Translations under genes and position numbers: made by a program
Part shown: positions 24,633-38,591 of the stretch, piece by piece
Layout: each line of letters opens with the position of its first letter
Position numbering within the stretch: position 1 is the stretch's first letter
DNA from: Tetrahymena thermophila SB210
Lineage: Eukaryota > Ciliophora > Oligohymenophorea > Hymenostomatida > Tetrahymenidae
Length of the DNA stretch: 64,000 bases
Direction: 5' to 3'
Assembly: GCF_000189635.1 (NCBI RefSeq)
Contig: NW_002476011.1
Coordinates: 1 to 64,000, forward strand
Notes under the pieces: generated by a model
Seen by the model: only the letters and a program-made list of their open reading frames with translations
What the model was told of the DNA's origin: nothing
The model's database searches: none

Positions 24633-27600
24633 ATGAAAAGAGTAAATTAAAAAGTATAAAATTTTATTTGTTTATTTTTAATAACAATTTTAGTTTCTAA
24701 CGCATAAAACTATTATAAGCTTTCAGATGGAACAAAGAATATTGACTGTGATAGATCTTTAAATTCTCAAGTAGTATAGGGTATTGATATTTTTTAAAAT
24801 ATTGGAATGAATACTCCAGCTTCAATTTTAAATATCTCTGGATGGATTTTCTTAAGAGGATTTCAACAAAAGTACTATACTATATTTTCTATACATTAGG
24901 CATCTAATTTAGTATTTAGCCTTTAATATACGCTTGTTCCATCACCAAAAATGAAAGTTAGTTTATATAGCATAGAATAAACAGCTGATTACTCATTTTT
25001 AACTTAAAAACAATGGTTATTTTTTATGACTTAAATTAATTACAGTTAAGTTTCTTTAGATTTATCATCAAATACTTATTTAATAGGAAATAACATTAAT
25101 GTTGCTCTTCCATCAATATCTTTTAACACTAATATCATCCATTTTGATAAAAATAATTTATTTATTAATTTTGGATTACCTGGAAATTCACTTTCTGTAG
25201 AATCTTCTTGTTCTTTTACTAGAGATTTTGTTATTGTATGGGACTTTGATTTTTATTAAAGTATATTAGGAGCTCGTAGATATGATCTTAGTGATTTTAA
25301 GACTTATATACTCTGGAATTATGATCTTTTCTATATTAAAAGTAATTAAGGCTAGTTAATAAGCTAATAAGTAAGGCAGAGTAAAATAAAATCTCCATTC
25401 CTTTTCTAACAAAATGATAATTAAGGGATTTTTGAAACTTTGAGGGCTGGATAAGTTTTCACTACTGATTTTATCAATGTTAGTGATGTATAAGGATTAA
25501 CCTTTTCTTTTTAAGTTTATCTAACAGGCTAAATATTGAGTGATACACAGATAATTACTTTAATTTCAGAAAATAGTTAACTTATTTTTGGATTTAATAA
25601 AGATTATAAATTTACCTTAAAAATAATCGAAAATGGAAACAAATAAGAATAATAGACTTTAACAAGAACTATATAATATTAAGAGTGGACATAATTTTTG
25701 ATGGTATTCAAAATAGGATTGTTTTAAAAGGTTGAATTTCAAATCTCTTCGAACAGTGTAATGAATAATTTTAGATTTAAATTGATTAAAATTAATAAAA
25801 ATGTTTAAGTTAAATTTGGCTCTACAGAAAATTTAATAGATATAAAATTTAATAATATCTTCATCGTCAAAGGTAGCTATTTAGGTTTTTCTTAATAATG
25901 TTTATACTTATTACCAACAAATTAATGTTTAGTTTGTAGCTAAGGCTAGTATTCAATCGATTTTTAAAATAATATGAATTGTGTTGACTAATCGACAATA
26001 ATTTAAAATCCAGATGGATTCAATCAAAAGCTATGGAATAGAACTGTATGTGCTAAGGATTAACTTAATGTAGGTAATGATTGTATTTGTAGAAATTAAT
26101 TTTACAAATAAGGAAATGAGTGTTTCAGGTGTCCATCTTATTGTAACGGATGTATAAGTGCATAAATATGTAAAGAAAAGCATATAAACAGAAACAACTA
26201 AGGATAATGTTAAAGTGGATATTTTGATGATGGTTTTAATTGTATTTTAAGAGCATTTTCTATTTAAGAATATAATTTAGCGCTAAATTATTAAAATTCA
26301 CAATATAATTGTAATCTAGCCATTGCCGATTCTAGCTTACACACATTTGATAATAATTTAATGTAGATCTAATAAAATTAATCTATCCTCTATAGTTTTA
26401 GCTTTAGCTTAACATAACAACCAGCTGATTACAGTGTTATTTCAATACTTACTGATAATGGGATAGAAGTATTTACAATTTTAGCCATAAATAAAAAAAT
26501 ACATGTATATATTTAAGGAAACGATGCCCTTTCTATCGAATTTAAGGAAAGCGAAACGACATGGGTTGCTATTTATACAAACTGGAATCTTCTTCAATTA
26601 TTTGTATTTACAGAAGCTCAAATGAATGTAAAATCTGCTCCAATTAGTCCTTCTATAGCTATTAATTCACCAAAAATTTGCGTGGGTTCTTGCTACTCAA
26701 CTGTATTCCCTAAATATATTTGCGCGAATTTAGGAGAAAGACCATTCATTTTAATTAAAGATATTTCTATAATCTAAGAAAAAACAGATATTTTATTTTT
26801 GATTTCTAAACCTATGATTAAAATCGCTCAATTTAGATCCATTAAATCTAGTTTACAGCCTGAATAAATTATACTAATTAATTAAAGCCAATAGATATTT
26901 ATTGATTTTCAAGATAGCTTGAAATATATTGATGAATTTAAAGGTTTCTTGTTTGACCAGAATACTTCAGCTTAAATTATTTTAGATACAACCTACTAAT
27001 CTCCAATTACATTTTCCACATCCATATTTATTGAAAAGATGGAAAAGACTGTTTTATTACTCAGCTATGATAATGTTCAGTATTACTTAGTTCCATAAGA
27101 AGATCTTAATAGGATTTTTATAAGGATTTGCTTCAAGCTAGATTGTGCTGATTCTAATTATTCAAGTTTAATTTTTAATGAACCTAATTTTCTATTAATT
27201 CTTTATAGAAATAAATCACCATTTACAACAGATTACAGCTTTTTATAATTTGAAGTGTATTGCAACTATAAAAAAGAATAGCTTAATATAGTTTAATCTG
27301 GATATCAAATTTCATTTTTTTCAAATTTGATGTTAGGTTTATAAAATTAATTAGACGAAACTTCTATGTTTTTGAATAATATTTCACTATATACTGGAGA
27401 TGGATACTTATATTCTGACTATACTAACCTCAATAATTGTTTTATTTATATAAATATATCACCAAGAGAATGCTTAGTTGCTAAATAAGATCATTTAGTA
27501 ATAAATGGCAAAGTAGCTTCCATTTAAGAATGCTTAAATTTAAATAAAAATTATATATAAAACTAAGGCTATTATTAAATCAATCCCTTTACAAAAGAAT

Positions 27601-29855
27601 GCTTTATTAAATGTTTAATTTAAAATGCTTTTCCTGATTAAAAAAATAATTGCATTTGTAACAAAGGATATTTCTTGTCGATAGATTAGAATGGCAATAA
27701 ATAATGTAAAAAATGTAGTAAATAATGCAAAACATGTTTAAATAATCAAGATTATTGCTTAGAATGCTAAAGCGACGATCTTATAGCCCCACAATGTTAG
27801 TGTCATAAAGATAACTTTTACTTAGATCAAAATAATTAATGTTAAATATGTTCTCCTCAATGTAAAAGTTGCGAAAAAAAGGAAAATAATTGCTTAGCAT
27901 GTACTAATGGAAGAACAAACCCTCCTTTATGTGAATGTGATCACAGTGAATTTGACATCGATGGAAATTAATGCTCAAAAAGAAATTGTAGTAAAAAATG
28001 TTAAAAATGCTTATAAGATTTAAACACATGCACTTAATGTAGTAAATTTAGAGAAAACCCTCCTATTTGTAACTGTCAATATGGTTACTTTTAAGGCATA
28101 AATGAAAATTGTGTAAAATGTAATTTAAATGAATACTTTGATAATAATTTGAAAATTTGTATTCCATGCTTATCACCTTGCTTAACTTGCAGCTAAATTG
28201 GGTCTAATTGTCAAAGCTGTATAAATGAGTATATTTTAGATGGAAATGTTTGTAAGTGTCCGAATGGAAATATTAGCTAAATATCTGAAAAAGGTGATAT
28301 TTACTGTTTAGAGCTAATGGATTTGACATGTCAAATAAAACTATAATAAAATATTTACAAAATTACTTTAACATTTGAGCATAGCTTAAGATATTTTGAC
28401 ATATAAGAAAAGAGTAAACAAATTGAAATTGTTTCTATTTATATTCCACAAATAGAATAATCAGCATTTTCAATTAATAATTTCCAAATATATAGGGAAA
28501 ATCTTTCATTTGATTTCGTACCTAAAGCTAGTTTTTTAGCTTTGTCTGCTAAAATGTATATCAAATATCCCTAAATTTTTATTAGCCAAGATAGTAAATA
28601 TATTTTATCAGATAAGTATGTTAAAAAACCTTTTGAGTTCGAAATTGGACCATATATTATATCACAACAAACTCAAGAAAGCATAGTAATAAACTCTGCT
28701 TTAGAGGTTTTAAATGATTAAAGTACAATTGTGGAAATATTTCAAAAATTACAGCTCACTTTGTACTTACTTAACACAGTATAACCATCTGCCATTTTTT
28801 TATTGTTAAATGCATAACTACCTCCTAATCTCTATCAATTCTTACAATTATTTGGACTATTTATTTACCCAAATGTCTAAAATTATCAATAAAAGTCAAT
28901 TAAAACTAAGTTTTCACTCTTAGGAATTTCAATTAGTGAAGAAGAGGTTTCTTCACATTGCAAATAGACTTATTCAAAGCTTGGATTTTCGAATAGTCTT
29001 TTAGTTAATATTTCTATTATCCTATTGAAGTATTTTTTAATAGTTTTAGCATATATTATAATTGCCCTTTTCACTTCAATTTGCTATTATAAATCTGATA
29101 AATAGATATTTTATAAAATCTAAACGTTTTTATTTTAAAGACTTAACAATGAAAACGAAATAAATTTATTAATGGTGACTCTTTCTATTTTAATTCAATA
29201 TGAGTGCATCCAATCATACTCTTGGTATGTAAGATATGGGATATATGCATCTGCTTTACTTATTGTATTAAAAGTTATTATTCTATTAAAAAATTATTAA
29301 TACATTAACTATTAAGATGATAAAGAGAAAGTAAAGTCAACTAAAAACTAAATGTTAGAAAATAAATTTTTATTTTTTACAGAAAGATTAAAAAAATCAT
29401 AAAAATATTTGATAAAAAATTATTTCTTCATTTAGATGATAAAAAAGTATATTTAGGTATTTATATTAGTTATTTTTGAGCAGCTTCCTTAGTTTTCTTG
29501 TTTAATTTGTGGAATAGTTTCACTATCATCATTTATCTTAACTATTTTAAGTAGACCTTATCAAAGTAAAAGATCAAATTTTATCAAAATCTTAGGTGAA
29601 TTTTAACTTTTCATTTGCTGGGTTATTTTTATTATTATCCTTAAAATTGAAGATAAGCTTTCCTCATAAGCAATTTTCAACTAAGATTTAGTGGAAAGTT
29701 ATTTAGAGTTAGGAAGGGTAGTAATAATATTATTAGTCACTTTTAATCTATTATATTTATTAGAATTTATAGTCTCAAATGCTCTTTAACTTTATGAAAA
29801 AGTTTTCAATAAAAAAAAAACAAATAATTTGCAATATAAAAATATGCATTAATGA
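24633..29855 (+). CDS. Array gene C: giant Cys-rich multi-pass surface protein
   Basis: Single exon, 1740 aa, TGA at 29853-29855. The hydrophobic signal core is ICLFLITILVSNA after a basic N-terminus. First beta region with NISGWIFL (about 69). Signature module at nt 26130-26243 (CPSYCNGC to GYFDDGFNC), though the middle Cys-x-x spacing differs (KEKHINRN replaces QQDPQR). CVGSC is near 682. The CxxC array is at about 966-1226 and includes several NPP-x-C turns. The membrane block starts near 1376 (LYLLNTVQPSAIF) with LPPNLYQF, GFSNSLLVN and SRPYQS in the usual order; the last motif has Ser where others have Asn. The tail after the last segment is short and basic. It is not specially close to any other member, so it is an old lineage of the array. 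Confidence 0.9.
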
Positions 29856-29951
29856 AGTAAATATTTTATTTTTCTTTTATTCAATTTATTAAAAATGCAT
29901 TTTTTAAGTTTCAATTATTTTTTAAAAAAGCAAATATTTCAATAACGTAAA

Positions 29952-30530
29952 ATGATGAATACTTTTGAATTAGTGTAATAACTTGAAGAATATGCAAAAG
30001 AGTTAATAAAAGATTAAATTTATCCTGAAAGTGATCAACTAAAAACTATTTTTGATATAAATTTATTAAAAGAAGTTTTCCTGGAACGGCTATATTAAGA
30101 CAATTATCTAATTTAAGCCTCTAATTTAAAGTAAAAATCAAAATAAATGAACTTCCCTAATTTAAGACCTTTCTCCATTAAATATCTTAATTTTTAGTTA
30201 ATGGAATTTTTGATCTTTTAAAATTAGAGTAATTACAGTACATATGTGGTTTATAAATTGATTCATATTTTTTACTATAATTTCTTGGTGTATAGCTAGC
30301 TTTATTGTATTTCTTAAATTTTCAATAAGATATTATAATATTAATAAAATTTAATTTTAATTATGATTCAGTATTTATTTAAAAAATTAAATTATATTTC
30401 TATCAATATTAATATTTAATTAAATTTCAAAAGTTATTTCAATTTAAAAATAAACAAAATTTTTTTATTATTTAGGAAATTAAATATTTTGTTAATATTT
30501 AAATAATAAATTTTATTTTACTTAATTTGA
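29952..30530 (+). CDS. Small orphan ORF downstream of C
   Basis: Ciliate-code ORF of 192 codons, starting 97 bp after gene C. Only the first 95 or so codons (to about 30240) have coding-like composition: a soluble, helical, charged start (MMNTFELVQQLEEYAKELIK). After that the frame runs through almost pure A+T and is probably non-coding; an intron or the loss of the 3' part would explain it. It shares nothing with the array proteins. I do not recognise it. It could be a small gene, the first exon of a broken gene or chance. Confidence 0.3.
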
Positions 30531-33116
30531 AAATATAATTACTAAATAAGAATACAGATTGCTTTATCCTATAAATATTCCATAAAAAACTTTTTATTAC
30601 TTGCAGTCAAGATTATTCTTTATAAAAAAATATTAAAATATACGTTTAAATGTATCAATTTCCTTAAATTTAAATACTTTTTATTTTACACTTAAAATTA
30701 AATTTTGATAATAATTTCTAATAGTAAAAGTAAATGTTACATATAAAATTTAAGAACTAAAAGAGTTAAAGTTTTAAAAAATTCATAAAATCTATTTAAT
30801 TTGAGTTACCTAATATTTATATATTTATTTATAATATCTTTAATTATAATAACCTTAAAGATAGTTTAAAAAAATTAGATTAATTAATTGTAAATTTTTA
30901 CTCAAATATCAATCTATTAATTAAATTTCTCAAAAAAATATTAGATTTTATTAATGACAGTAAAATTAATTTTAGTTTTACTAACAATTATATAATAATA
31001 AAAATCAATAAATATTTATTTTTAGCTCATATGTTTTTAAATAATACCTTTTCATAGATCATATTCAATTAAATTATTTTTTATTATTTTAGACGTTCAA
31101 AAATAGCTTTAGAACCCCTATAGGCTTTGTCTCAAAAATAGTTTTTAACTAAATTATTATTTGATTTATTTTATTTTTTCACCACTAAAAAATAAAGGTT
31201 AAATGTCACTAAATTCATAATATTTTGCTTTATAAATTAAATGTAAAATATTAATTTATTTTATTTTGTAAAAAAATCACAAAGTCTTACTAATATTAGA
31301 AATTATTCTTTGTAAATTAAAAATTTGATACAAAATATTATGAATTAAACATAGAGGCGAAGTGAGGTTAAGTTTATTAAAACACCTAATAAAAGTTTGA
31401 TGATTTGATATAGATTTTATATTAAATTTGTGCATATATATTTTTGTCAAGTTAATGAAGGTAGAGAGGGGATATATAAAGGATATTTTATGAAATAAAG
31501 AAAGCGCTGCCTATTTTTAGGTTAATATTTAAATTATTAATAAAAGAATTATAACTATGATTATTTTAAATTACTTAACATTTCTGATATAATTAGTGTA
31601 AAGAAAATAAAAATCATACTAAAAATGAATATTTAACTATGCATAATACTAGCAATGTTATTTAAATGCTAATTATAAAAATTTTAATTTTGAAACATTT
31701 TAAAATATTCTGATTAATTAATGCGCTTTAAAATTATAAATTTAGATATCATGACATAATTTTTACATTCTATAAACAAAATGCATGGCTTAAAATTAAA
31801 AATTAGATTTATAACAAATCATCTAATTATCTTGATAAAAATTAGATTATAAAGGATTACAAACATTGTCAGGCTAATAGAAGAAAAGAGGTTTTTCAGA
31901 AAATTAATAGATTACAAATATTATATTTAATTTGAAACCTTAGATAATAAAAAGCTAATTTGAAAAACTGTAAATAGAGATATAGATATCATACAATTTA
32001 TAACTTTGTAAATTAATAAATAATTGATATCCTAATCATTATTTCTCAAAAATTTTAAAAAATATTATGTAAGTAATAAAAAAGCATTTAAAAAATTTAA
32101 AAATACATTTTAAGTCAACAAATTATTGAAGAAAAATCTTTTTTAAGCTAATTAATTTTGATAAATAAGTACTTTTCTAGTAGATTTCATTAGAAAAATT
32201 TAATTTACAGTTTAAAAAAAAAATTTTTTATCAAATCTTACTAATCAAATAATTCAAACCATGCAAAACAAACTATTATTTGGACTGTGCTAAGTTAAGC
32301 GCATAGTACTCCTTAATTCATATACATATTATTTTATAGAAACTATTAGATTTAGCTTTATGAATATGAGAAAATGAAAAGCTAAAATTATAAATATAAA
32401 TAATTGACTTTTAAAGAATATTTCATCATAAATAAGGGACTTTATGAGAGTTTTTATACTTGTAAAATAAAATTCATAAATCTCATTAAAATCAATTTAA
32501 CTTCAAGCAAGAATTTCTTCTTTTTAAAGAGAGTTATGACATAACTTCAATCCATATTTTTAGTATTAAAAAATTTCAAGATTTTTCCAGATTACTACTT
32601 TATTATCATTGAATTAAATAAATTTATAAATTGTATTCAAAATTTTTATTATGAATTTTTCTTTAAAAAAGTATAAAAATTTTTAGGTTAAATCTTTAAA
32701 TCATAAAAAAATAAATACTTAAATTGTGTAATCTTAACAAAGTAATATAAGCAAGCAATTTAAAGTTAAATATTTGGCAATAACATTTCTAATAAGTATA
32801 ATTAAGGAGTTTTTGTTAAATTAATATAGCATTATTTGATATTTTATATTTATTTATCTATAATTTTATTGATTTAATTAAAAGATTTTTATTTGATAAA
32901 TCTGCATACTTTTTTATGTAATCAATAAATTTTTTTTCTATTGTTTTAATCGAGATTTAGTTTATTCATTAAAAAGTGTTTATTTTTTGATTTCTACATT
33001 TGATGAATTTATTAATAATCAATTTCAATTGAATAATTAGAAATATATGTAATACTTTTGTTTGGTCTAAGAAATAAGATAGAGCAAAATAAAGATTTAG
33101 GTTGCAAGTTATTTAA
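30531..33116. other. Intergenic C-D; left part of the D/E duplicated unit
   Basis: A+T-rich, no gene seen. From about 30865 onward the sequence is a diverged copy of 38845-41048, for example the block AGATTTTATTAATGACAG (30943 and 38925), AAAAATAGCTTTAGAAC (31100 and 39073) and a GATAGGGGATAT-type block (about 31465 and 39615). A conserved stretch of about 60 bp (TAAGAAATAAGATAGAGCAA ... TTGCAAG) sits directly before the ATG of D and of E and probably holds the 5' leader or core promoter. Confidence 0.6.
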
Positions 33117-36100
33117 ATGAATTATAAATGGATAACTTAAAATAAATTTAAGCTTTTAGCATTAGTATTTATATTAGTTAAAATGGTTCTGGGTGTTAAC
33201 TATTAGCAATTAAATTATGATTAAAGGTTTAAATAGTAGCGCATCATTCATTCGAACTAATTTTATTATGGAAATTTTTTGTTTTAAAACTCTGATCCTA
33301 CATCATCCAGCATAAACCAATTTGCAATCTCAGGATGGTTTTTTATAAGATGTTCTAGTATTGATTATTATAATTTTTTTTCATTTATACTGAAAGGATA
33401 ATAAATATTGAGCGTATCTTTTAGTTTAGGCAATTTGAAGGTTAGATAAACTCTTCTCTCTTCTAATCAAGACTAAACAGTTAATACAATTGCTTTCAAT
33501 AGTTGGTTTTTGATTAAATCATAAATAAGTGTATAGAATAATTAAGTTATTGCATAAACATCTGTTCATAGTTATGGGAATTTATTTCTGGCTAATATAG
33601 CTCCGGCACCACAAAGTTTTAATTAAATTTTTTCAAAAGCAGATATAACTCTAGAGATAGGAAATTCATCTTAATTATCAGGAATATATGAATCTTGTGC
33701 TTATTCTAAAAATGTTTACACCTACTGGGATGAAATCATTGATGATAGTAAGACTTAAAATTATGTAGATGATTTCACAGCACTACAGACCTAACTCGTA
33801 TGGAATTTTGACTTCTTTTATACTAAAGCTAATCCTAAATCTTATTTTAATACAGCTAAATCAACAAAAATATATTCAACTAATTATGATTTAGGTGAAT
33901 CATAAATCTTACTTGTAAAATCAGCCACTTAATTCTAAACAGACTATGTTAATCCACTTGATTTCGGAGGATTAGTTATTACATTCCACTTTAAATTAAC
34001 TTCTCTCTCTTTCGCAAATTTAAAATTATTTTAAATTCTAAATCAGTAGGTTTAAATTTCTATTTCAGTAGATTCCTCTTAAAATATTTATTTAAATACA
34101 TAGTAAATATAAGGAGTATAATTAAATTAATGGAATTAAGTTACTCTAATTATTAAGACTCTAATTCTTAATTAAGCTTTCTTAATAGTAAATACATTGG
34201 AGAATTAAACATAAAAAGTAACTTTAAGCTAACAGTTTCTGTTTGGCTAACTTTAATTTGGAGATGCGTCAAATACATAAGACATTTAATTCAGTCATAT
34301 CAGATATTACAAAGGAACTTTTCTTACTTCTAATAAAGGAAATTGTTTATTGTAAGATTCTAGAAACACTGTTTCTTGCATTATATGTCAATCTGGTTTC
34401 TTTATCAACTACCAAAGTAATTTAACTTGCTCATCTTAAGCACTGCCAAGCATTAATGTCGATAAGGATAATATAATTGATTGGAATAAAAATTTTCAAA
34501 ATTGCCCTCAAGGTATGGTGTATGATCAGACTACATTTGAATGCAGCTGTTTAAATTAATTTTACATGAAAAACGATAACACCTGCGCAAAATGCCCAAG
34601 TTATTGTAATGGGTGTACAAACTAATCTACTTGCATATAGCAAGATCCATAAAGATTAGCAAATGGGATATGCCAGTAAGGTTATTTTGACGATGGATAT
34701 TCTTGTATTAATCAAAAGCTAACTATTTTCAGCTTAACAAATAATATAGTGAAAATATTCAAAACACCTAATTTAAAGCCTATTTGTTCACAGTCTATAA
34801 GTCCCATAGACTATACATTAACAGAGAGTGTTCTTAATTTATCTAAATAAAATTCATACTCATTCTTATTTAGTTTTTCTTATAATTTTTAAGATTTTTA
34901 AGATAACTATTCCTTCGCTGTTTTTTCAGATGGAGCTAATGAAATATTTACTTTTTCTGTTAGCTAAACTCCAAACTATTAATTCATAAATCTTGAAGTA
35001 TAAGGATAAATAGTATATAAAACTGCTATCCTAACAAGCTAAGTAGTTTGGATTGCATTTTGGACAAACTTAAAATCAATAACTTTATTAATATAATCAT
35101 ATTCATAGTTTTTTCATACTTCAGTTAATACCAACCTTAATATGATATTAAATAATCCTTAGTTTTGTGTAGGACCTTGTAAATCTAAATACCATACTGC
35201 TGGGTATTTGTGTGGGGATCTTGAACATAGACCTTTAATATTCATATAAAATATAACTGATCCAATTTATGATTTGACAACTTTATAAATGTTTCTGTCT
35301 AATCCTACAGTAAATGTTGCTTTATTTAAAGTAGGATTATTCTCTGATTTAACACAAATTTACAAAAATTAATTGACATAAAATCCTTCATTAATTTTAG
35401 ATTTTTAAACCACTCCTGTAGAGATAAATAGACTAAAAGGTTTTGGTTTTATTAAATAAGTCAAAGCAGTTGTTTAAAATATAAACATTTAAGGTTATTA
35501 TTGGATTTCATTTTATTGCTCTATACTACCTGTCACTATTAATTCTTAAGTGTCACTTTTATCTTATCCATTGCATGGAGGAAATGTTGAATATTTTCTT
35601 GTTCCTCATGGACAAAAAATATTGATAAGAATTTGCTATATAACTTAATGCATCGATTCTAAATATTCGATGTTAAATTTGTAAGAAAGTAATAATTTAT
35701 TTATTTTAATGAGACACCAAAGTCCTTTCTCTGGTGGTATTCACTTTATTGAATTCGATGTAATATGCAATTATCTTAGAGAATAAATTTAATTTTTAAG
35801 TGTTTCATTTACTTAAAATATTCCAACGATCAGCATTAATATAGGCCTTCAAACATAAAACACAGAAGATTTTCTATTTTATTTAAATCTAATTAATATA
35901 GATAAAGGTGATGGTTAATATTACTTTGATTACAATCCTAGTTAAAATTGCTTTATTTTTTAGCAAATAGACTAAATGAATTGCATTTATTACAAAAATA
36001 ATTTACTTTTCTACAAAAATAATATGATTACAGTTTAAGAATGTTAAAGCTAAAATGATAATCAACTGACTTTTTTTATTCCAAATCTCCAAACTAGAGA

Positions 36101-38591
36101 ATGTATAAACACATAATAAACCTTTCCTGATTGTTTAAATGTAGACCTTGTTAATAACAATTTATAATGTATTAAATGTATAAAAAATAATACTGATCCA
36201 TTAAATAAATGTTCTTGTATTGAAGGATATTACTTAGATAGTTAAACATAGCTCTGCCTTAAGTGTAATCCCATTTGCCAAACATGCTAGGGCAATTAAA
36301 GTAATTGTACAAAATGCAAATATTCAAATTAGATAACACCTTCTTGTGACTGTCTTGAACCAAATTATTTTTTAGATCAAAATCTATCATGCTAAAAATG
36401 CTCATAGTAATGTGAATCATGTGCATATACTAAAGATTCTTGCTTAAAATGCTCAGTTAATAGAATAAATCCCCCTTAATGCTATTGTGATAATACAAAC
36501 TATATTGAAGTAAATGGTGTTTGTATGAAAATTATTTGTGATAATAAATGTGATAAGTGTTAATTTGACTTATCATCGAACAGTATTATTTGTTTGAAAT
36601 GTAAATCTGGAAGATAAAATCTCCCTCAATGCACTTGCATGAAAAACTATGCTGAAAATTCTGATGGTACATGCTCTCCTTGTCCACCTTCATAATTTTT
36701 AGACTAACTTACAAATCAATGCTAAATTTGCTAGTTTCCTTGTTTACAGTGCATTCACACAAAAAATTAGTGTACATTTTGCTATTAAGGATTAGAATTA
36801 GTAAATAACACTTGCAGTTGTGGATAAGATTAAGAAATAAAGTAGATATCTGAAGGTTAAACCTCTCAATTTGTCTGTATTTAAGCTATGAAGACAAGAT
36901 TATCTGTAGTACTCTAAATAACAAATTACTTATTAACATTTACTTTTGACTAGAGTTTAAAATAAATTGATTTCTTAAAAAATCCTTTTTAAAATCTTAT
37001 ATAAATTCAGTTATCAAACGTTCCCTAATCTTATTATTCATTTGAAAATCCATAAATTAATTAAAATTAACTAACATTATAAATGAATGTCAAAACAAGC
37101 TTTTAAGTTAGTAGTGGCACAGCTCTCTTTTTACAAACAAAAATATTCGAGAGCTAAGATAATAGGTTTGTTCTAAGTTCATATTATCTTACAAATCCAA
37201 TTTAATTTCAAATTGGACCATTCATTTTTACTGATTAAGTTGCTTAAAAAAACATGGCTGCGGTGATGAGTAATCTGAAGAGTAGCTAATATTAAAATAT
37301 GTTAGGAGTAATTTAACAAACATAGATATTATTTTATCTATTAAATACAGCATAACCAACATTACTATTCTTACTATTAAAAGCTACCTTTCCTCCTAAT
37401 TTATATATTTTCTACTAAATATTTGGAACATTCGTATTCCCAGGTGTTGTTAATTATTAGTCAACAGATTATAAGCAGAGTTATAGTTTATTTGGTTTAA
37501 AATTTGATTAATAGTAAGTTTTTTTAACTGATAACTAGATATTTAAACGAATTGGTTTTTCAAATACATTTCTTGTAAATACTTCTCTAGTCCTCTTAAA
37601 ATATTTTGTGCTAATAGTCATTTATGCTATACTTTATTTAATTGCTTAATTTGTATCATATTTTTCTTAAAAATCAATAATAATTATATTAAAAGTCAAA
37701 AGTAAAGTATTATAAAGGCTAAATGCTGAAAATGAGGCTAATTTACTTATTGTATTTGTGTCAATTCTACACTAGTTCACTACATTTTAACAAGAACTCT
37801 GGTCAGTTAGATATGGGTACTATTTGGCTATAACATTTTTAGTAGTATTTATAGTGTCATTTTATCAGAATTATATTTAAATAAATTATTTATAGTTAAG
37901 AAATGAATATCTTTACTCATTTTAGTTTACAAATAGATTAGCTATAGATAAAAAGAATCTTTCAGCTATAAAAAGAAACTATTTTCTTATTTAACTTATA
38001 AAAAAGTACTTAGCAGTAATAATCTTATTTAGTTTACAGAATAGTCCTTATGCTGTGTGTGTCATCCTTGGTTTATTATTTCTTATTTCTTCTTTGATAA
38101 CGTTTTATTATAAACCTTATCAGAATCTTATGAATTCGATTATAAAAATAATAGGTGAGCTTATATTTTCTGCTGTGTGGTTTCTTCATATTTACATTTT
38201 AGTAATAGAAGATTAATTAAATAGGGAACAATAATTTGAATAGAGTACAATTGAAACTTATTTAAATATAGGCAATATAGCAATAGTGCTTCTCTTTATT
38301 TTTAATCTAATTTTCTTAATTGATATCTTTATCTTCCTTTTTAATATTGTGAAAAACTTCTGCAAAAAAAAATAAAACCAAAAGTTAGAGCAGAAGCAAA
38401 AATAAAACGAAGAAAATTAATATATGGAATTAGAAAAAATCCTAAAAGAAAGTGTTAAAGTAAAATAGTTTAACAATTATATTCAAAAATTATCAATTAA
38501 GAAAGCGTAAAGTGTTGATGGAAATCAAAACTAGTAGTAATTTGTCTCTTTAAAAACAATTAATGTTAAAAGTTATTTGGAAAGTCTATGA
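30865..38591 (+). repeat. Left copy of the 7.7-kb tandem duplication (gene D unit)
   Basis: This segment, about 2.25 kb of upstream flank plus gene D, is repeated directly as 38845-46520. Flanks are clearly homologous but worn, with many substitutions and indels, while the coding part is far more alike. The edges are approximate, set where similarity fades by eye. Confidence 0.8.
33117..38591 (+). CDS. Array gene D: giant Cys-rich multi-pass surface protein
   Basis: Single exon, 1824 aa, TGA at 38589-38591; the longest member. The start at 33117 gives a signal peptide (LLALVFILVKMVLG-like core, residues 14-30). First beta region at AISGWFFI (about 72), second near GGLVITFHFK (about 284). Signature module at nt 34593-34706. 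CVGPC is near 683. The CxxC array is at about 988-1251 and carries one more CxxC block (PCLQC) than B. Membrane segments lie near 1403, 1484-1515, 1569, 1631-1670, 1674 and 1721-1745, with YKPYQN before the fifth. Unlike A-C it continues for about 75 residues after the last segment, a Lys/Gln-rich cytoplasmic tail with the helical stretch MELEKILKES. Nearly identical to E, from which it has kept an intact frame, so both copies are under selection or very recent. Confidence 0.92.

Noticed and set aside
34243-34425. Short standard-code ORF inside gene D
   Set aside because: It is in a different frame from the 1824-codon ciliate-code gene covering the same bases; the gene's Cys pattern and paralogues confirm the longer frame.
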